From positions 23,164,509-23,228,508 of the forward strand of contig OY754475.1 in the NCBI GenBank assembly GCA_963575645.1: a stretch of 64,000 nucleotides of DNA, read 5' to 3'. This document shows, piece by piece, positions 43,298-55,570 of this stretch. This stretch comes from Xanthostigma xanthostigma. Lineage: Eukaryota > Arthropoda > Insecta > Raphidioptera > Raphidiidae. Under the pieces are notes generated by a model. The model saw only the letters and a list, made by a program, of their open reading frames with translations. It searched no databases and was not told the origin of the DNA. Numbering within the stretch: position 1 is the first letter of the stretch; each line of letters begins with the position of its first letter. The translations under genes and the position numbers were made by a program.

Positions 43298-43772
43298 CAG
43301 TGTAAACTCCATTTAACGTCACTCGATATAACGACAAACAACTTAAAACGTCGAAATTATTTAACTCTAGTTGGTTTACCTTGTTGCTCATACAATGTTA
43401 CACAACGACAACAATATGTCATCATCAAGCAATAAACAGTACTTGTTTGTTATTTTGTTGCTTTGTTGTCGGCATCATGCGTACCGAAGATTCTTTTGTT
43501 TGTTGGGATTATCTTTCATACGTTTAGCTCATCAGCATGCTTATCGATAAGTTTCTTAGTTGCCCACAAACTTGCAAGTAAAAGAAAATCTTTGTGTATT
43601 GACGAAAAAGTTTGTATTAATACGCGCAATAGAAGACGTTTTGGATTCAGTCGCTCGACCGTATCGACAATGTGGATTGTCGAAGAACAAATTAATGGAT
43701 TATTTCTTCTCCCCGTTTAACGACAACTCCCAATAACGCCACAAAGTGCACAGTCCCTTGAGTGTCGCTATA
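43298..43772 (+). mobile_element. Pogo/Tigger-like element, copy 2 with transposase relic
   Basis: Left end TA|CAGTGTAAACTCCATTTAAC; the right end decays after CCCTTGAGTGTCGCTATA. The plus frame 43463-43720 keeps KRKSLCIDEKVCI and FGFSRSTVSTMWIVEEQI, recognisable as the two helix-turn-helix motifs at the N-terminus of a Tigger transposase (FxxSxSTVSTI). The catalytic part is deleted. Confidence 0.8.
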
Positions 43773-46552
43773 TAGAGTTTTTGCAAACACACACAACGAA
43801 TTGATAAGCTCTCTATTTTGTTTATTTTATTTAAAGTCACCAACAGAGAGAATTATTTGGAGCTAGTACCTATATATTAATGTTTAATTTCTCCATCACT
43901 ACTTCGTGGAAGTCATTGATCAATAAAAAAAACTGTATTAATTTGAGGTTAAACGTTATCAAACGTTTTTTTTCCACTGGTTGAGCAGCGTCGGGGGAGA
44001 AACTTTGCACGAAGCTGAAAACTTGAAAAAATCTCGAGTAAAAAAGTCAACAAGTAGGTATAACTGTTTTTGTTTTCAAGCATGTCAAAAAACCACAAAA
44101 TTGAAAACAAACAATTACAAGCGCAACTTTTTGAACAGTCGATAAATACAGTGTGCACATCGACAGATGGACGATTGAGGGAGTCGTGTTGACTGCGGAC
44201 GGACATTGCCTCTCTAACACACGTGCGGATCGGGTACATACATATAGTACATACACACGAGGGGCTGTGCAATACAATACCTATGGGGATCGGGGACGGT
44301 CGAGACAACCCCCCAAAGCGGCAACCCTACGATGGCACGTCAACCCCGTGACGTACCATCGCGGATAATCAATACATCTACGTACATACACACTGACTCA
44401 AATGCACTGACTGTACTTTGTACTTTGACAATGACATCTCGATTTTTAAACCCCCCCTAAAGCAAAAAAAGGCACCGTCTTTTTTCTTTTAATCTGATAT
44501 AGAAAAGTTTGTTTGTTTGTCGCGTGTGATCTCAAGAACTACCGAATCAATTTGAAAAATTAATTCACTGTTTGAAAGTTTAATTCTTCCCGACTAACAC
44601 AGGCTATATACAAATAGTGTTGACACTTTTGACACTACCGCGTTTGTTAAACAAAAGTGTAAGCTGCACTGGTATTGTTCCGACTCTTGAACAGGGGCAC
44701 GCAAGATGTGTTTGGTGTAGTGCTCCAGTGTAAAAAGTGTAAACACATTTGACACTATTGTGTACAGTAGTGTAAGGTACAGTTTGTTTGGTATTTCAGC
44801 GAAAAATAGAAATTGTGTATGATTGTAACCGGACATCTATCTGCCTGTCTACTTGTTAATACCAGCCACTCGAGAACGGCTGCATCGATTTGAAGTTTGG
44901 TACAACTATTTAGTGGTACCCGAGCTTTACCCGACGGTAAGATTTTTTATGACACTTTTTGTAAGTTCACCTTAATATATAAAAATATATTTTGTTTAGA
45001 CAACCAGGTAAGAATTTAGATCCCACTGTACCAATCAAATAAAGTTATTTTAATTAATGTTATTTCAGCTATATAAAATGCAACGGACAACCCTGCTGCA
45101 GTCGAAAGATAAAACAAGGGTTCAATAGGTAATTATAGAAGACAACTGAATGCGCGTAAAACAAAAGGGGGTGAGTCACCCGACAGATGTCGGTTACAGC
45201 CGAAGATCATTCAATAATGTCAACCGTCAAGATAAAAACAACTGATAAACGCAATATTATGTCCTGGCACTGACTGATTATTGTGCCGTTAACTATATTT
45301 ACGACCCGTTAATTTACCTTATCTGCTTAAAAATACAGGACGCTAACGATCTCAGTTATCGAGCTTCTATAATCTACAATCAGTTCTAAAAAGTAGAGTT
45401 TGTTTATGATTTACTAAAGTACTATCTTGCAAATAAACTTTGGTAGGTGTGTGGGAAACCAGGTAGTCGATTTTTCGATGAAATTGCATACAATATATTT
45501 ATTTAATCACTAGCTGTTAGACCCGGTTTCGTCCGAGTAGGTATCGAAATAATCAAGAGCTTACAAAATAATAGCCTATATATCGCTCGGGGAAAATAGT
45601 CTTTTAAAGCGGTGATAGAATTTTTCAAATCAGTTCAGTAGCTCCTGAGAGATTAGCGAACCAAAAAGCTAATACACTATTCTTTAATCCGGCCTTCGAT
45701 TCTCCGACGAACATTGTAATCCGTCGTGTGAACGGATTAGCGAGACAAGTACTGTACTTATATGAATACGGGAAGAAACAAAGTTTTGGTAACGACTTTA
45801 GTGTGTTAATTCGCACACATCGTGATGAAACATGCATCGTTCTCTTCGTTTTAATGCGGGGAAGTGCACAACACATGTTTCATCACGATGTGTATACGAA
45901 TTAAAATCCATATAACGACAAAAGAATCTCATAACGCGTTCAAACTTAAAAAATTAATTAATTACGGCCGATTTTCGATCACCTGGCGACCGCTAGTAGA
46001 TGTAATTGTATCAAACACAAACATCATTGTGCTGCAGTGACCATAAATTTCACCGTCGAATGGTTTTGATTAATGCAAATGCCTCATCTCTTCTTGCCCA
46101 ACAAAAAACGAGTTACGCGCTGTTTTGTTTTATGTAGGTAAACAGTCTTCAGTCGATTTACCGAATCGTCATCGAAATATAATTTCATGCACGATATAAG
46201 ACAAAAAGAAAAAACGCGGCGGTGATTCGACCTGAGCGTTGCGCTCATTTGTCGACGACTTGTTAAACTTAACTGTGTTACAATGCAACACGCAAATTAT
46301 TTACACGGAGCGAATTGTTAGTACTAACGCAAGAAAATGTTGGGCTTTTCAATCAAAAAGACCCGCCCCGTCATTATATTTTGATTTAATTACTGTTTTA
46401 GACAGTTTTGTTACATTAGTGTTGTCGTTACCATTTGTAGAAAATCTCAGTTGTCGAGCGTCTATACTCAACAATATCTCTCTCGCAACATTTTGTATTG
46501 GTTTCCAGAGATAAACAAAACAACTATTTTGCCTTCAACTATATACCTATAA
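43773..46552. other. Intergenic: small repeats, no gene
   Basis: Holds degraded Helitron family fragments (44500-44600, 44870-45000, 45515-45660 with ACCCGGTTTCGTCCGAG), two palindromic minirepeats (45338-45371, 46441-46465) and a foldback at 45807-45901 (ACACATCGTGATGAAACATG / CATGTTTCATCACGATGTGT). The 119-codon frame at 43949-44308 shows no family. Confidence 0.5.
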
Positions 46553-47113
46553 CTAGTGTGACCTGTGCGAATTATTCGCACTAAATAAGTATAATAATTA
46601 TCACTTAACAAAATTATTTATTAAATATGATTGCAGGTATTCAATTCGTTTCTAATTTTGCACACTGCTTATAACGTTCTTCTTTTTGTTGTATTACAAT
46701 ATGAAGCTCAGATGACAGATCGAAGAAATATTTCACTAAAATTGTCATATAGAGGCGCAAGTAGCAAAAGCGTTGAGCTAAGCTGTCAGATGGCATCATG
46801 CAGCATTGCTGTGACGTTGTTCAGCGTTGCTTGCTGTTTCAAAATTACAGCCGTCAGATGGCAGTATGCAGTATTGTGTCTTAATGTATATATTATGAAA
46901 ATTAAAGCCGTCAGATGGAAGACGTTGTTCAGCGTTGCTAATAATTAATTAAGTTACAAAAACAAAAGCAATAATAAATTTTTTAGTTGTCGATGTCAGT
47001 AGAGCAAGCAATTACCTATCTGTAAAATGATATATAATTTATGTGGAGAAATTGTGTGATTTTTTCTAAAAAGGGACGCAAACATCTTAACCTTAGCGTA
47101 TTAATACATATGA
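46553..47113 (-). mobile_element. Non-autonomous Helitron, copy C
   Basis: Minus-strand 5' TCATATGTATTAATACGC at 47113, 3' hairpin GTGCGAATAATTCGCAC and CTAG at 46553, flanked A/T. 561 bp, with the fuller set of GTCAGATGGCA repeats as in copy A. The 105-codon frame inside (46631-46948) is shared with copy A, is not conserved in B or D, and is not considered a gene. 47114-47883 is anonymous. Confidence 0.88.
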
Positions 47114-47883
47114 TTTCCCGCCAGTGTGTTATATTATTAGTTTTTGGGTGATTATATATAGTCTAAGAGCCAGTGAAGTTTTTAGGGCAGGTATTTGACA
47201 AAAGCTGAGACTTCGTATAGAATTATATTTCTACATTCCTCGACGAATGTATCGAAGACCTACCAGGCCGCGAGTGGTTCCTTTCGCACCGAAAATTATT
47301 TAGAGTTTTTAAAGCTGTCACTCGACGACAAATAATAATCTTTAATACGAATGTCGGACTTACATTTTATAACAATTTATAAATAAAATGACGTTAGATT
47401 CTTTTAAAATAAAACCACAGTGAAAAGAGATCCAAGATATTTAACAATTAACGCTGCGTTTCTGTTTCAACAGCACGCTATGAATAAACGTAGCGATCAT
47501 TCTAATTTCGATAACTCTCTTTTCATCACCGAGTTCTTGCGATATAGAAAAATATTTAGAGGTCGCACATATACTTTCAAGCAATTAATTTCCGTTTTAA
47601 AATAGTAAATTATTAAATTAGGCACTCATCTGACCTAGAGGTGCTCTTTTCGAGTCAATCACTTTTAAATTATCAACACGCAAACCCAACTAAATACATT
47701 TGATCGCACTAGGCTGTAATGCATTATATTTACTGACGAGTTGTGATATTGTGTTAATAACGAGCGTTGCGTGGATTTAGTTCAAAACACCTGCGAATGT
47801 TTTTTTTTTTTTAAAACTAGTTTTTAATTTATTCTTCCTCTGTTTTACAAGAGCTGTGTCGAAAAAATGTGTTGATTAGGAAA

Positions 47884-48218
47884 TCTAAACTAATATATAA
47901 AGCTGAAGAGTTTGTTTGTTTGGTTGAACGCGATAATCTCTAGAACTACTGGTTCGAATTGAAAAACATTTTTTTTTTGTTGGATAGCCCATTTATCGAG
48001 GAAGGCTATAGGCTATATAATATCATCAATGAAAAATGTTTCAAAATGTAACTCAAAATTTGTCCGTCCGACAAAAACTTTTCAACGGTAACTCTATAAT
48101 CATCATGAAGTTTGGACACAACATTCATCTCGGTAAACTAAGACGAATGTGCGTACTCATGTACCTCTCCCCTATTAGTTCTTTTGCACCCGGGTGAAAC
48201 CGGGTGGGACCGCTATAG
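47884..48218 (+). mobile_element. Helitron, family 3, copy 2
   Basis: TCTAAACTAATATATAAAGC to ACCCGGGTGAAACCGGGTGG...CCGCTATAG. Close to 14463-14797 over its whole length. 48219-48967 is anonymous (A-run at 48741-48759). Confidence 0.78.
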
Positions 48219-48967
48219 TAAATACTTTGTCAGTAGATACGGTAAAAAATCGAAATATTTGGAACGCCGTTTCACATAATCTATTTTTTTCTTTCGGGTT
48301 GTATTATGTGAGCTGATAGATTACACATGTATAGTGCAATGTGGAAGAGAGTTACTTATACGGCATCTAGATCTCGCTGGTGTTCTAAAACAAACGAAGC
48401 ACGCTGTATACGCGAGTTGGTCTTCTAACCTGCAATTATTATGGTAAACGCAATCTACTCGGAATGTTTTTAAAAACAAGTTCTTTAAAAATAATAAAAA
48501 GTGTATATCTTATCTTAAAATCAAGTACAGCCGCGACATCGACGAAACCTCATTAGAATTTAAAAAAAAAACACAATATTTTTAGATAATCAAATTAGTT
48601 GAAAGTGATTCAATTATTTCACTACTTTTACTGACGGAAGCATAAATTCATTTTGATTGGTCGATTTTATTGCCAATTGTTTTTTATTTGTATATTTTAT
48701 TCCGCTACGTAATTAATAACTTTTTAAGTTATGTCTTAATTAAAAAAAAAAAAAAAAAACTAGAAGCGCTTGGCACAAAACACATTAAATTTATTAACGT
48801 TCTTATTGTTGACAATAAATGAAATCTCGTTTTTAAAGTCGGTTAGACCCGTTTTTTTTCTCTCATCTTTAGCTGAAGCTAAAATTACGTCTTATTGTTG
48901 CAAGCTTCGCGTTGAAGTTGAAAATGTCAGTTAGATTCCGTAATTTGAAATCCCATTACGTCATACT

Positions 48968-49180
48968 AGCACACCAGATCGCTTCAGCACGGTTCAACAG
49001 AAAATGCAGGCGATCGTCTGACGGTCGTTGCCGGTTGCCGGTGCTGGTCTAAAGTGCGCAACTCCGTTAAATAACGCGTGGGCAATATACCTTCACGGAC
49101 GTATTTTTTTGTTCCGTGCTGTGCTGGTCGTGCAGGTTCATGCTTGACAAGTGTGCGCGATCTTTTAAAACACTTTTAAA
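48968..49180 (-). repeat. Repeat family shared with 37164-37327, copy 2
   Basis: Inverse of the 37-kb copy: CGTGCTGTGCTGGTCGTGCA, CAAGTGTGCGCGAT. 49181-50369 is anonymous; 49540-49720 has a weak inverted pair (GAGTACGC / GCGTACTC). Confidence 0.5.
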
Positions 49181-50369
49181 ATGATTTTTTCTCTTGGACA
49201 CAAAATTGCCCCCGCAAATTAGTCGAAAATAAGACAGCCTGTATACATAATATGAACCATAAACTGGCGTCAGGTATCGATTAAAACATAAAAGTGTTGT
49301 TTTGGTAATAAAATTCTATACGAAACATGACTAAACTCACTCCCAAATGTTGTTAAAATCGGATTATTGTTTCCAGACGAAGCCTTACAAAAATATTATC
49401 CTTATTTCTCAGGAAAAGAAATTAGATCATAGAGATGTGAACGCACAGTTAGCATTGAATCCTTAAGCTATATCCTGACTATACCGATCGTAACAGCTTT
49501 TCCGATCGGCATCATGGAAATATAAGTAAGTAGAGTACGCTAGTTCATATGCTTGCCATAAGTGAAAGTGTCCTCGGTTGAGAGAGAGAACGCTGCAGAA
49601 AACCCAGAATACCAGATATTTGTTTACTCAAATCAGCATTGTTTTATATCATAGAGATAAGGAACTGTTTTCTGTCTCAATTGCAGACACTTTCACGGCT
49701 CACTCGCGTACTCTAGTCTAATAGCTCTATGGTTGTAACGTATTAAATTTTATTTTCACTGATTAGTATCTCCTTTGTTTATATTATACAATAAATAAAA
49801 TGTCCGACTATTTTTTGAGACAAACTTGACTGCCTCAAAAACGTAAATTGGTTATTGTTAAAGATTGACTGAAAAATTAGTCGGAAATTTTATTTACTGA
49901 AAAATTAGAGAACCCGAGAATAAATATTTCAGACGTTTCAAACACAAGGTATTACTTTTTTTACTGTGCGAAATGGCCCTCAGACTTTGCCTTCTCCTGA
50001 TCTGAACCTAAACGATTTAAAGCTAAATACGCGTAAACGTGTGTATAGAGTAAATAAATAATTAATCCAAACGCAGGACTGTAATTGGATCACGGTTGTA
50101 AATTGATCCCTTTGCGAGCTGAAATGGGTGTCGCACTGAATTTATTTTCAGCGAATTGTGGACATTTAATATAATATAGACTTAAAAAAATCGCCCAACC
50201 CGGCTTTGGCCGGATGCAAACCAGATTGAACCCACGAATATACAATTAATTAAATCGACTGCACCCGGACGAAACCCGGTCCGGGAAACGTATGATACAT
50301 AATTAACCAAGGTAGGTATATATTCAATATTTCATTCAGTTTTTTAAGCGTCAAAGACAAACAAACACA

Positions 50370-50695
50370 TCTCTATATATTATAAAATTCTCGTGTCACA
50401 ATTATTTTGGCCGCGCTAATCTCCGAAACCACTGAGCCGATTTCAATGAAATTTTGTAAATGTGTCTTTCTTGGTCCAACTTACGCTATAGGATAGTTTT
50501 TATTAAATATTTTGTACAAAATTACGGTGTTTTCTCTTAGTAACATGTAACGGCATCTGATAGAATTCTCTCAAAGCTGTTAGTTCAGAAGCAAATCTGG
50601 TAGAATTTGCACAAAGCTATTAGTTCCGACGCAGTGTCGCAAACGGAATACATTTTACACATACACACCCGGATGAAACCAGGACGGACCGCTAG
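50370..50695 (+). mobile_element. Helitron, family 3-related, complete ends
   Basis: A|TCTCTATATATTATAAAATT at the start; CACCCGGATGAAACCAGGAC and CCGCTAG|T at the end. 326 bp. Same body as 33690-34123 (AAACCACTGAxCCGATTT, ATTAAATATTTTGTACAAAA). Confidence 0.8.
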
Positions 50696-51223
50696 TATAA
50701 AGTGAAATAGTTTCGGATTTTTTTATTTAAATAGGCCTCTTAAAAATATATATTCGTCATTAAAACTGCCCTTTCTAAAGGATTGTTAGAGTATAGACAA
50801 TTATTTATTATTTATCTTTTATCAATATTCTTTGCCAACGGACGCTATGCGGAACCTGGCAGATTTTTTTACGTTTATACGCTTGTATTTTCTTACACCG
50901 TCTTTACATAAATTACTTTTAATTTCTTTATACTTGTTAATTAATGTCATTATCTAGTTATGATATTTCGAAATGTTTTACGACATTATAAACGTTTTAC
51001 AATAACAAAAAAATTAAATATTACGTTAAGATTCGATGCACTGATGAGCTATCTCTCAGTTTAAAACAAAATAAGGAATTTTTCGTAACCTGTCTAAGTG
51101 TGAATGCCCCTTTCAACACACCTGCTCCTGTTAAATAAAACAATCAACAATACGAATTGGACAAAGTACAACATTTGAACATATTTTGGCGACGAAATCT
51201 GTTAAGCAAAGTCTTAAACTTAC

Positions 51224-51390
51224 CATTAAACCAGCAAAAGAATATCCATTTATTCAAATATGTTAAAAAACTGCACAAAAACACACCGAAACCACTTTGC
51301 GCAATCAACACCGCACCATTTTACAACAACTGAACTGACACAGGCGACCACTGACTCATCTTGCGCAAATTAAATTACACCAGTGTTGCC
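51224..51390 (-). other. Candidate untranslated first exon of a minus-strand gene (possibly stan)
   Basis: On the minus strand the sequence runs CAGTGGTCGCCTGTGTCAGT, TGCAGTTTTTTAACAT, TTTTGCTGGTTTAATG|GTAAGTTTAAG, a strong donor at 51222-51223. It is less AT-rich than its surroundings and free of repeats. The next minus-strand coding exon to the left is stan at 11540, whose leader shows an acceptor at 11678. The upstream limit is a guess. Inference only. Confidence 0.25.
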
Positions 51391-52125
51391 ACCGTAACAT
51401 AATTAAAATATCTAAAAAAATAATTATGCAATTACCACACGTGTTCCCAGTTTCAAAGTTACTTTTATTGCTTAAAATTTCAATAGAATTCGGCAGAAAT
51501 TTTTATACGATATTTAAATGATAGCTACAAAATTACGTGTATTTCCAAAATTACTAATTCTATTGGAATAGACCTGGGTCATGAGTTATGACTCTTGAGG
51601 CAAACAGGAGGTATTGTGAATGAAAAATCTAGAGCCACACTGCAATCATTGATATGCTTCTTCTACTTGTAGTTCTTGAGATAGTTACAGAGAATCTACC
51701 TTTTAGCGATACATAAAACCCATTATTATTTTAAAATGTTACGCTGTTATTAATCTAGTGACTTATTCATTTTGATGTTTGCGATAGTGTATCAACAATG
51801 TAGCCATTACCATATTAATAAATTTAATATTTGGTGTATCAAATTTATTTTATGTCAAACGCAATAAATTATTGCTGAATATATTTTTTCAAAAACAATT
51901 TAAGAAATATCAACTTTTAGTTGATGTAATAATTCAAGCCAGTTTATTTAATGACATTCTATTTTGGATTTGTTTTTCCTTTCAAAATCTAGTGACTTTT
52001 TTGTTCGGTTGTTGTAAGCTATTGGTGTTCGGTTCATTTTTGACATTTAACCGCCGAATCATTTCGTGAAAAACAATCTCCATTTTGCAGAAAAGGTATA
52101 AAAATAGTTTTTACATTATTTAAAA
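51391..52125. other. Upstream region of PC4
   Basis: AT-rich, no recognisable repeat or second gene. The 65-codon frame at 51872-52069 has no family features. The PC4 transcript must start here, probably within the last ~150 bp, but no core promoter motif stands out. Confidence 0.3.
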
Positions 52126-52516
52126 ATGCCTAAACACAAGAAGAAGGACGATTCTTCAGACAGTGATTCGGGGCCTGAAGATGTAAGAAACGTCAAATGT
52201 GATTTTTCAGCAAGGATATTAATTGATAATTTTTTATTTTATGGAATCGTCCAATTTTCAGAGAGGTCCAGCAAAAAAGGCGAAGCCAGCTGCTTCTAAA
52301 GCCGACGAAGATGAGCCGTCGTGGTCTTTGGACAAAAAGAGGCAGCTGAAAGTTCGCGAATTCAAAGGAAAGGTTTACATTGATATCCGCGAATACTACG
52401 AGGCAGACGGTGAACTGAAACCGGGCAAGAAAGGTATAGCCCTATCGCCGGCACAGTGGACAAAGTTGAAGGATATCATGGAAGAAGTCGATGAATGTAT
52501 CAAGAAGAAGTGTTAA
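52126..52516 (+). CDS. Ssb-c31a: PC4/Sub1 family transcriptional coactivator, single-stranded DNA binding
   Basis: Nuclear coactivator homologous to human SUB1 (PC4) and Drosophila Ssb-c31A. It binds single-stranded DNA and promoter-bound Pol II complexes. Two exons: 52126-52182 and 52262-52516, with a 79-nt intron (GAT|GTAAGA ... TTTTCAG|AGA); product 103 residues. Residues 1-~38 are a serine/acid- and lysine-rich tail (KKKDDSSDSDSGPED). Residues ~40-103 are the conserved PC4 core (SWSLDKKRQLKVREFKGKVY, IDIREYY, GELKPGKKGIALSPAQW), complete in length. The start is the only Met before the acidic tail. The in-frame ATG at 52242 lies in the intron. AATAAA is at 52620. Its 3' end faces HDDC2. 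Confidence 0.96.
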
Positions 52517-52826
52517 GAGCCAAGCGTTTTAATGTTCTTGTTTTTTTTGTGTACTGATTTATTTTTAATGTGTTCTTTTTTCATTCGAAGAAGCATTGCG
52601 TTGTATCTACTTTTTTTATAAATAAAAAGAATTGATTATATAAACATAGTTTTTATTTGTACTTTAAATAAGTTCTTAAATTAAAACTGGGTTAGATCAC
52701 AGATTCGTGTGATAAATACATTTTTCATTAATCACAATTCTCTATAAACACTCAAAACTGCACAGATTCGCTATTACTGGAATGGCAATTCAATTACAAA
52801 AAGAATATTTCTAAATTAAATAATAA

Positions 52827-53996
52827 TCAATCGGCATTCTCCGTTTCATTTTGCTTGTTAAAACTTTCTCGTTGCTTCACAAGTTCATTGTTAAGACCGA
52901 CAATTAAGGGATGTTCAAACTTTCCATTTACTGAATCAGAAAATTCTTGTAGATGAAACGGTTTGTTCAACTTTTTTTCGTATTCGAAAGCTTGCAATGT
53001 TAAATCGAATCCGTCGAGTTCCTTGACAAATTTCGATTCCGCCGTTTCGCGCTTTTCATATTCCTGAAACAAAAGCGTATGTAAGCGATTTGAACAACTG
53101 AAGATCGATGTGATCTTAACCCTGCTTTTGATCTAAGCTACAACATAATATTATGTTCAATTACAAACCATGTCAAAATCACAGTATGGTAGAATTCAGT
53201 TTCAGAAAGTTTTCCCGTAAAATCACTGTATGTACATCATTAAGTAAAAAATACTGTTATTAAAAAAAAAATGCTTACAAGAAATAAATCCATTAAATAT
53301 TTTGAAGTTTCGGGAGACAATAATTTTGTAATATCTTTCATCGCATCGATTTCCCACATATGTTTAATATTCGGATGAATACCATCGCAAGGCGTGATAT
53401 CACCGACAATGGCCTCGGCTAAATCGTGTACCAAAGTCAACTCCAAGCAACGCATTCGGTTTAACGGTGAATGTCCGGCATTCGTATCGGAGTCCAACAA
53501 GAATGTCATCATTGCCATCCGATACATGTGACCCGATATGGTCTCAGGATCTGGTACAGATCTGAGTCGCCATCCTTCTCGTTTTATGTGCTAAAATAAA
53601 TCATTTTAAGACTGAAAAAACTACACGGATCAGGGGCGGATCCAATTATTTCGAGAAGTTTGAAGAGCTAAAGTACAAGGAGGACAGTGTGGCTTTTGGA
53701 TCAGACTGTCGTGGTTCGAATCCCAACCATGCTTATAGATTTAAGACCCAGCATTAATATTTGTTACCTTATGTGACAGAGGCACCCCCCCAAGTGATAA
53801 TATCACTTATGTTCATGTGGACATATACACCCAGATTGTATCTTTTTAAAAAATAAAAAAAAAAACTACCTAGGTACACGTTCATATTTGCATAATCGCA
53901 ATATAACCTCAAAGTATACTTACTTTTAATCTTCCGACAACTTCCAAAAATTGCAGAATATTTTTATAATTGATTACAGAAGGCATTTGTGCTAAC
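52827..53996 (-). CDS. HDDC2: HD-domain protein HDDC2 (5'-deoxynucleotidase type)
   Basis: Predicted metal-dependent phosphohydrolase removing phosphate from deoxynucleoside 5'-monophosphates. Three exons in coding order: 53996-53934, 53590-53279, 53063-52827; all junctions are phase 0, total 203 residues, equal to the family's ~200. It begins MPSVINYKNILQFLEVVGRL. The HD core is SGHMYRMAMMTF (first His), then LVHDLAEAIVGDI (paired His-Asp and distal Asp). The C-terminus EYEKRETAESKFVKELDGFD and GKFEHPLIV is typical. Intron 1 (53591-53933) holds a SINE-like remnant. Stop TGA at 52827-52829, 311 bp from the convergent PC4 stop. The ATG lies 272 bp downstream of CutC's stop on the same strand. 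Confidence 0.95.
53670..53866 (+). repeat. SINE-like remnant in HDDC2 intron 1
   Basis: A B-box-like GGTTCGAATCC at 53712-53722 follows a degenerate tRNA-like head. A body with CACTTATGTTCATGTGGAC and an A-rich end (AAAAAATAAAAAAAAAAA) follows. It differs from the SINE at 18605/31125. Only one copy is seen, so family status is uncertain. Confidence 0.4.
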
Positions 53997-54267
53997 AATT
54001 CTTACAAGAGATTCTCTAAAAAATATTTGAAACCGGTTTGCTAAGTTTCCCTCTCTTTGAAATTGAACTTTATAACCTAAAAAAATGCGAACAAGGATTT
54101 AGGAATAAAACCGAACGGTCAGGGACAAGGCCACAATTAATATTGATAAATACAACATACGTTTATCATATTTTTATTACATTTTTTATCAATACATTAA
54201 AATAATAACAGTAAATTACGCGTTATAAAAAAATAAACATTAAAATGTTTTCTTTGTTTTTGGTCGT

Positions 54268-55008
54268 TTATTGTTCAATATTATTAATTACCCTGATTAA
54301 ATCTCTCACGATAGCCTCATCCGTAACCATGAACGGACTTTCATCGCTGCCCATCGTAACAGACTGTCCGTCCTCATCGATTGTTTTCGCTTTTGAAACT
54401 CTCGCCGAAGCGTGTATTTCTCTTGCATGTGTCGTATCGATAATTTCTTGCAAGTTATCGACATTAACACCGCAGCCTGGCATCACGGTTATACGCCTAT
54501 TCGCTTTTTCGATAAGCTGTCGTATCAACGGACATCCATCTTTAACCGATTTCATTTGACCGCTAGTAAGTACTCTTTTGAAACCGACATCGATTAATGT
54601 TTCCAGACTGATAATCGGATTCTTGCAAACGTCGAACGCTCGATGAAATGTTACCGGCAACGGAAAACACGCTTTGATTATTTCCCTACATTTTCTTATA
54701 TCGATGTCTTTATCTTCTTTTAAAGCGCCAAATACGAATCCGTCTGCGCCGTGTAGCCTCAAGATTTTAGCATCCTCGATCATTATATTAAGCTCTTGCT
54801 CAGAATACACGAAGTCCGATCCCTTGCGACATCGGAGCATGCAAAATATCGGTATGTCGGTTATTTGTTTAACTTGCATTAAAAATCCGACCGATGGAGT
54901 CAAACCGCCTTCGCTCAAAGCTGAACATAACTCAATACGATTCGCACCACCGGCCACTGCAGCTTTCGCCGACTCAAAATTGTCAATGCAAACTTCGAGC
55001 AAAACCAT
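54268..55008 (-). CDS. CutC: Copper homeostasis protein CutC homologue
   Basis: TIM-barrel protein of the CutC family, linked to copper tolerance in bacteria and able to bind copper(I) in human CUTC; the enzymatic role is unsettled. One exon, 246 residues (human 273). Visible landmarks: LLEVCIDN at 3-10, GGANRIELCSALSEGGLTPS at 20-39, FHRAFDVCKNP at 121-131, VLTSGQMKSVKDG at 146-158, VMPGCGVN at 175-182, EIHASARV at 197-204. These cover the barrel from first to last strand, so it appears complete. Met at 55008 is the first possible start and directly precedes strand 1. It diverges from crn with 562 bp between start codons, suggesting a shared promoter region. Confidence 0.96.
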   Translation of the reverse strand: MVLLEVCIDNFESAKAAVAGGANRIELCSALSEGGLTPSVGFLMQVKQITDIPIFCMLRCRKGSDFVYSEQELNIMIEDAKILRLHGADGFVFGALKEDKDIDIRKCREIIKACFPLPVTFHRAFDVCKNPIISLETLIDVGFKRVLTSGQMKSVKDGCPLIRQLIEKANRRITVMPGCGVNVDNLQEIIDTTHAREIHASARVSKAKTIDEDGQSVTMGSDESPFMVTDEAIVRDLIRVINNIEQ

Positions 55009-55570
55009 AATTTTAGGTTAATTTAAAATGTTTATGTTTATGCACTTTTGAAAATTTAAAAACTTGGTAGTATTTAGTTTATAATTTTTTTTTAAATATT
55101 TTTTAATGATTTCGCGGTTTGCTGTCAAACTTGGCAGGTGACAGGTCTATGGTGACAGCTGAATAATCAGTGTTACCAACATTCAACCTTGCAATGTTCT
55201 CTGCTTGCAATCTCAATAGACGCCCGTATTTTTATTAACTTTTAGCTGTTTTTAGACACAAGATAATAAAAAAAAACAAACAAAATGCATAAAAAACGTT
55301 TAAATAAAGAGTAAAAGAAGTTACTGACTATGATTTGAATAAAAATGTTAGTAAAAAATATAAATAATGCATTTGTTTAGAAGCCACTGGTTTAGGCAGC
55401 ATTTGAAAGTTGTCAGTTTGACATAACCCAACTTTAACCCAAAAATGTCGAGAAGTTTTTTTCGTTTTCAAGTGAACTTTTTCACGAAATAAAATCATAA
55501 TTTATTTTAATTAGAATCGGTGCAAAAACACTGTATTTAATTTGTGTGTATCGTTTTGGAGTAAAAAAAA
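55009..55570. promoter_or_regulatory. Divergent promoter region between CutC and crn
   Basis: 562 bp between two outward-facing start codons, AT-rich, no repeats recognised and no clear TATA box. Both genes are housekeeping in other animals, which fits a bidirectional TATA-less promoter. Start sites are not visible. Confidence 0.4.

Noticed and set aside
46631-46948. 105-codon ORF shared with Helitron copy A (5230-5487)
   Set aside because: Shared only because the Helitron copies are homologous; disrupted in copies B and D and without domain similarity.
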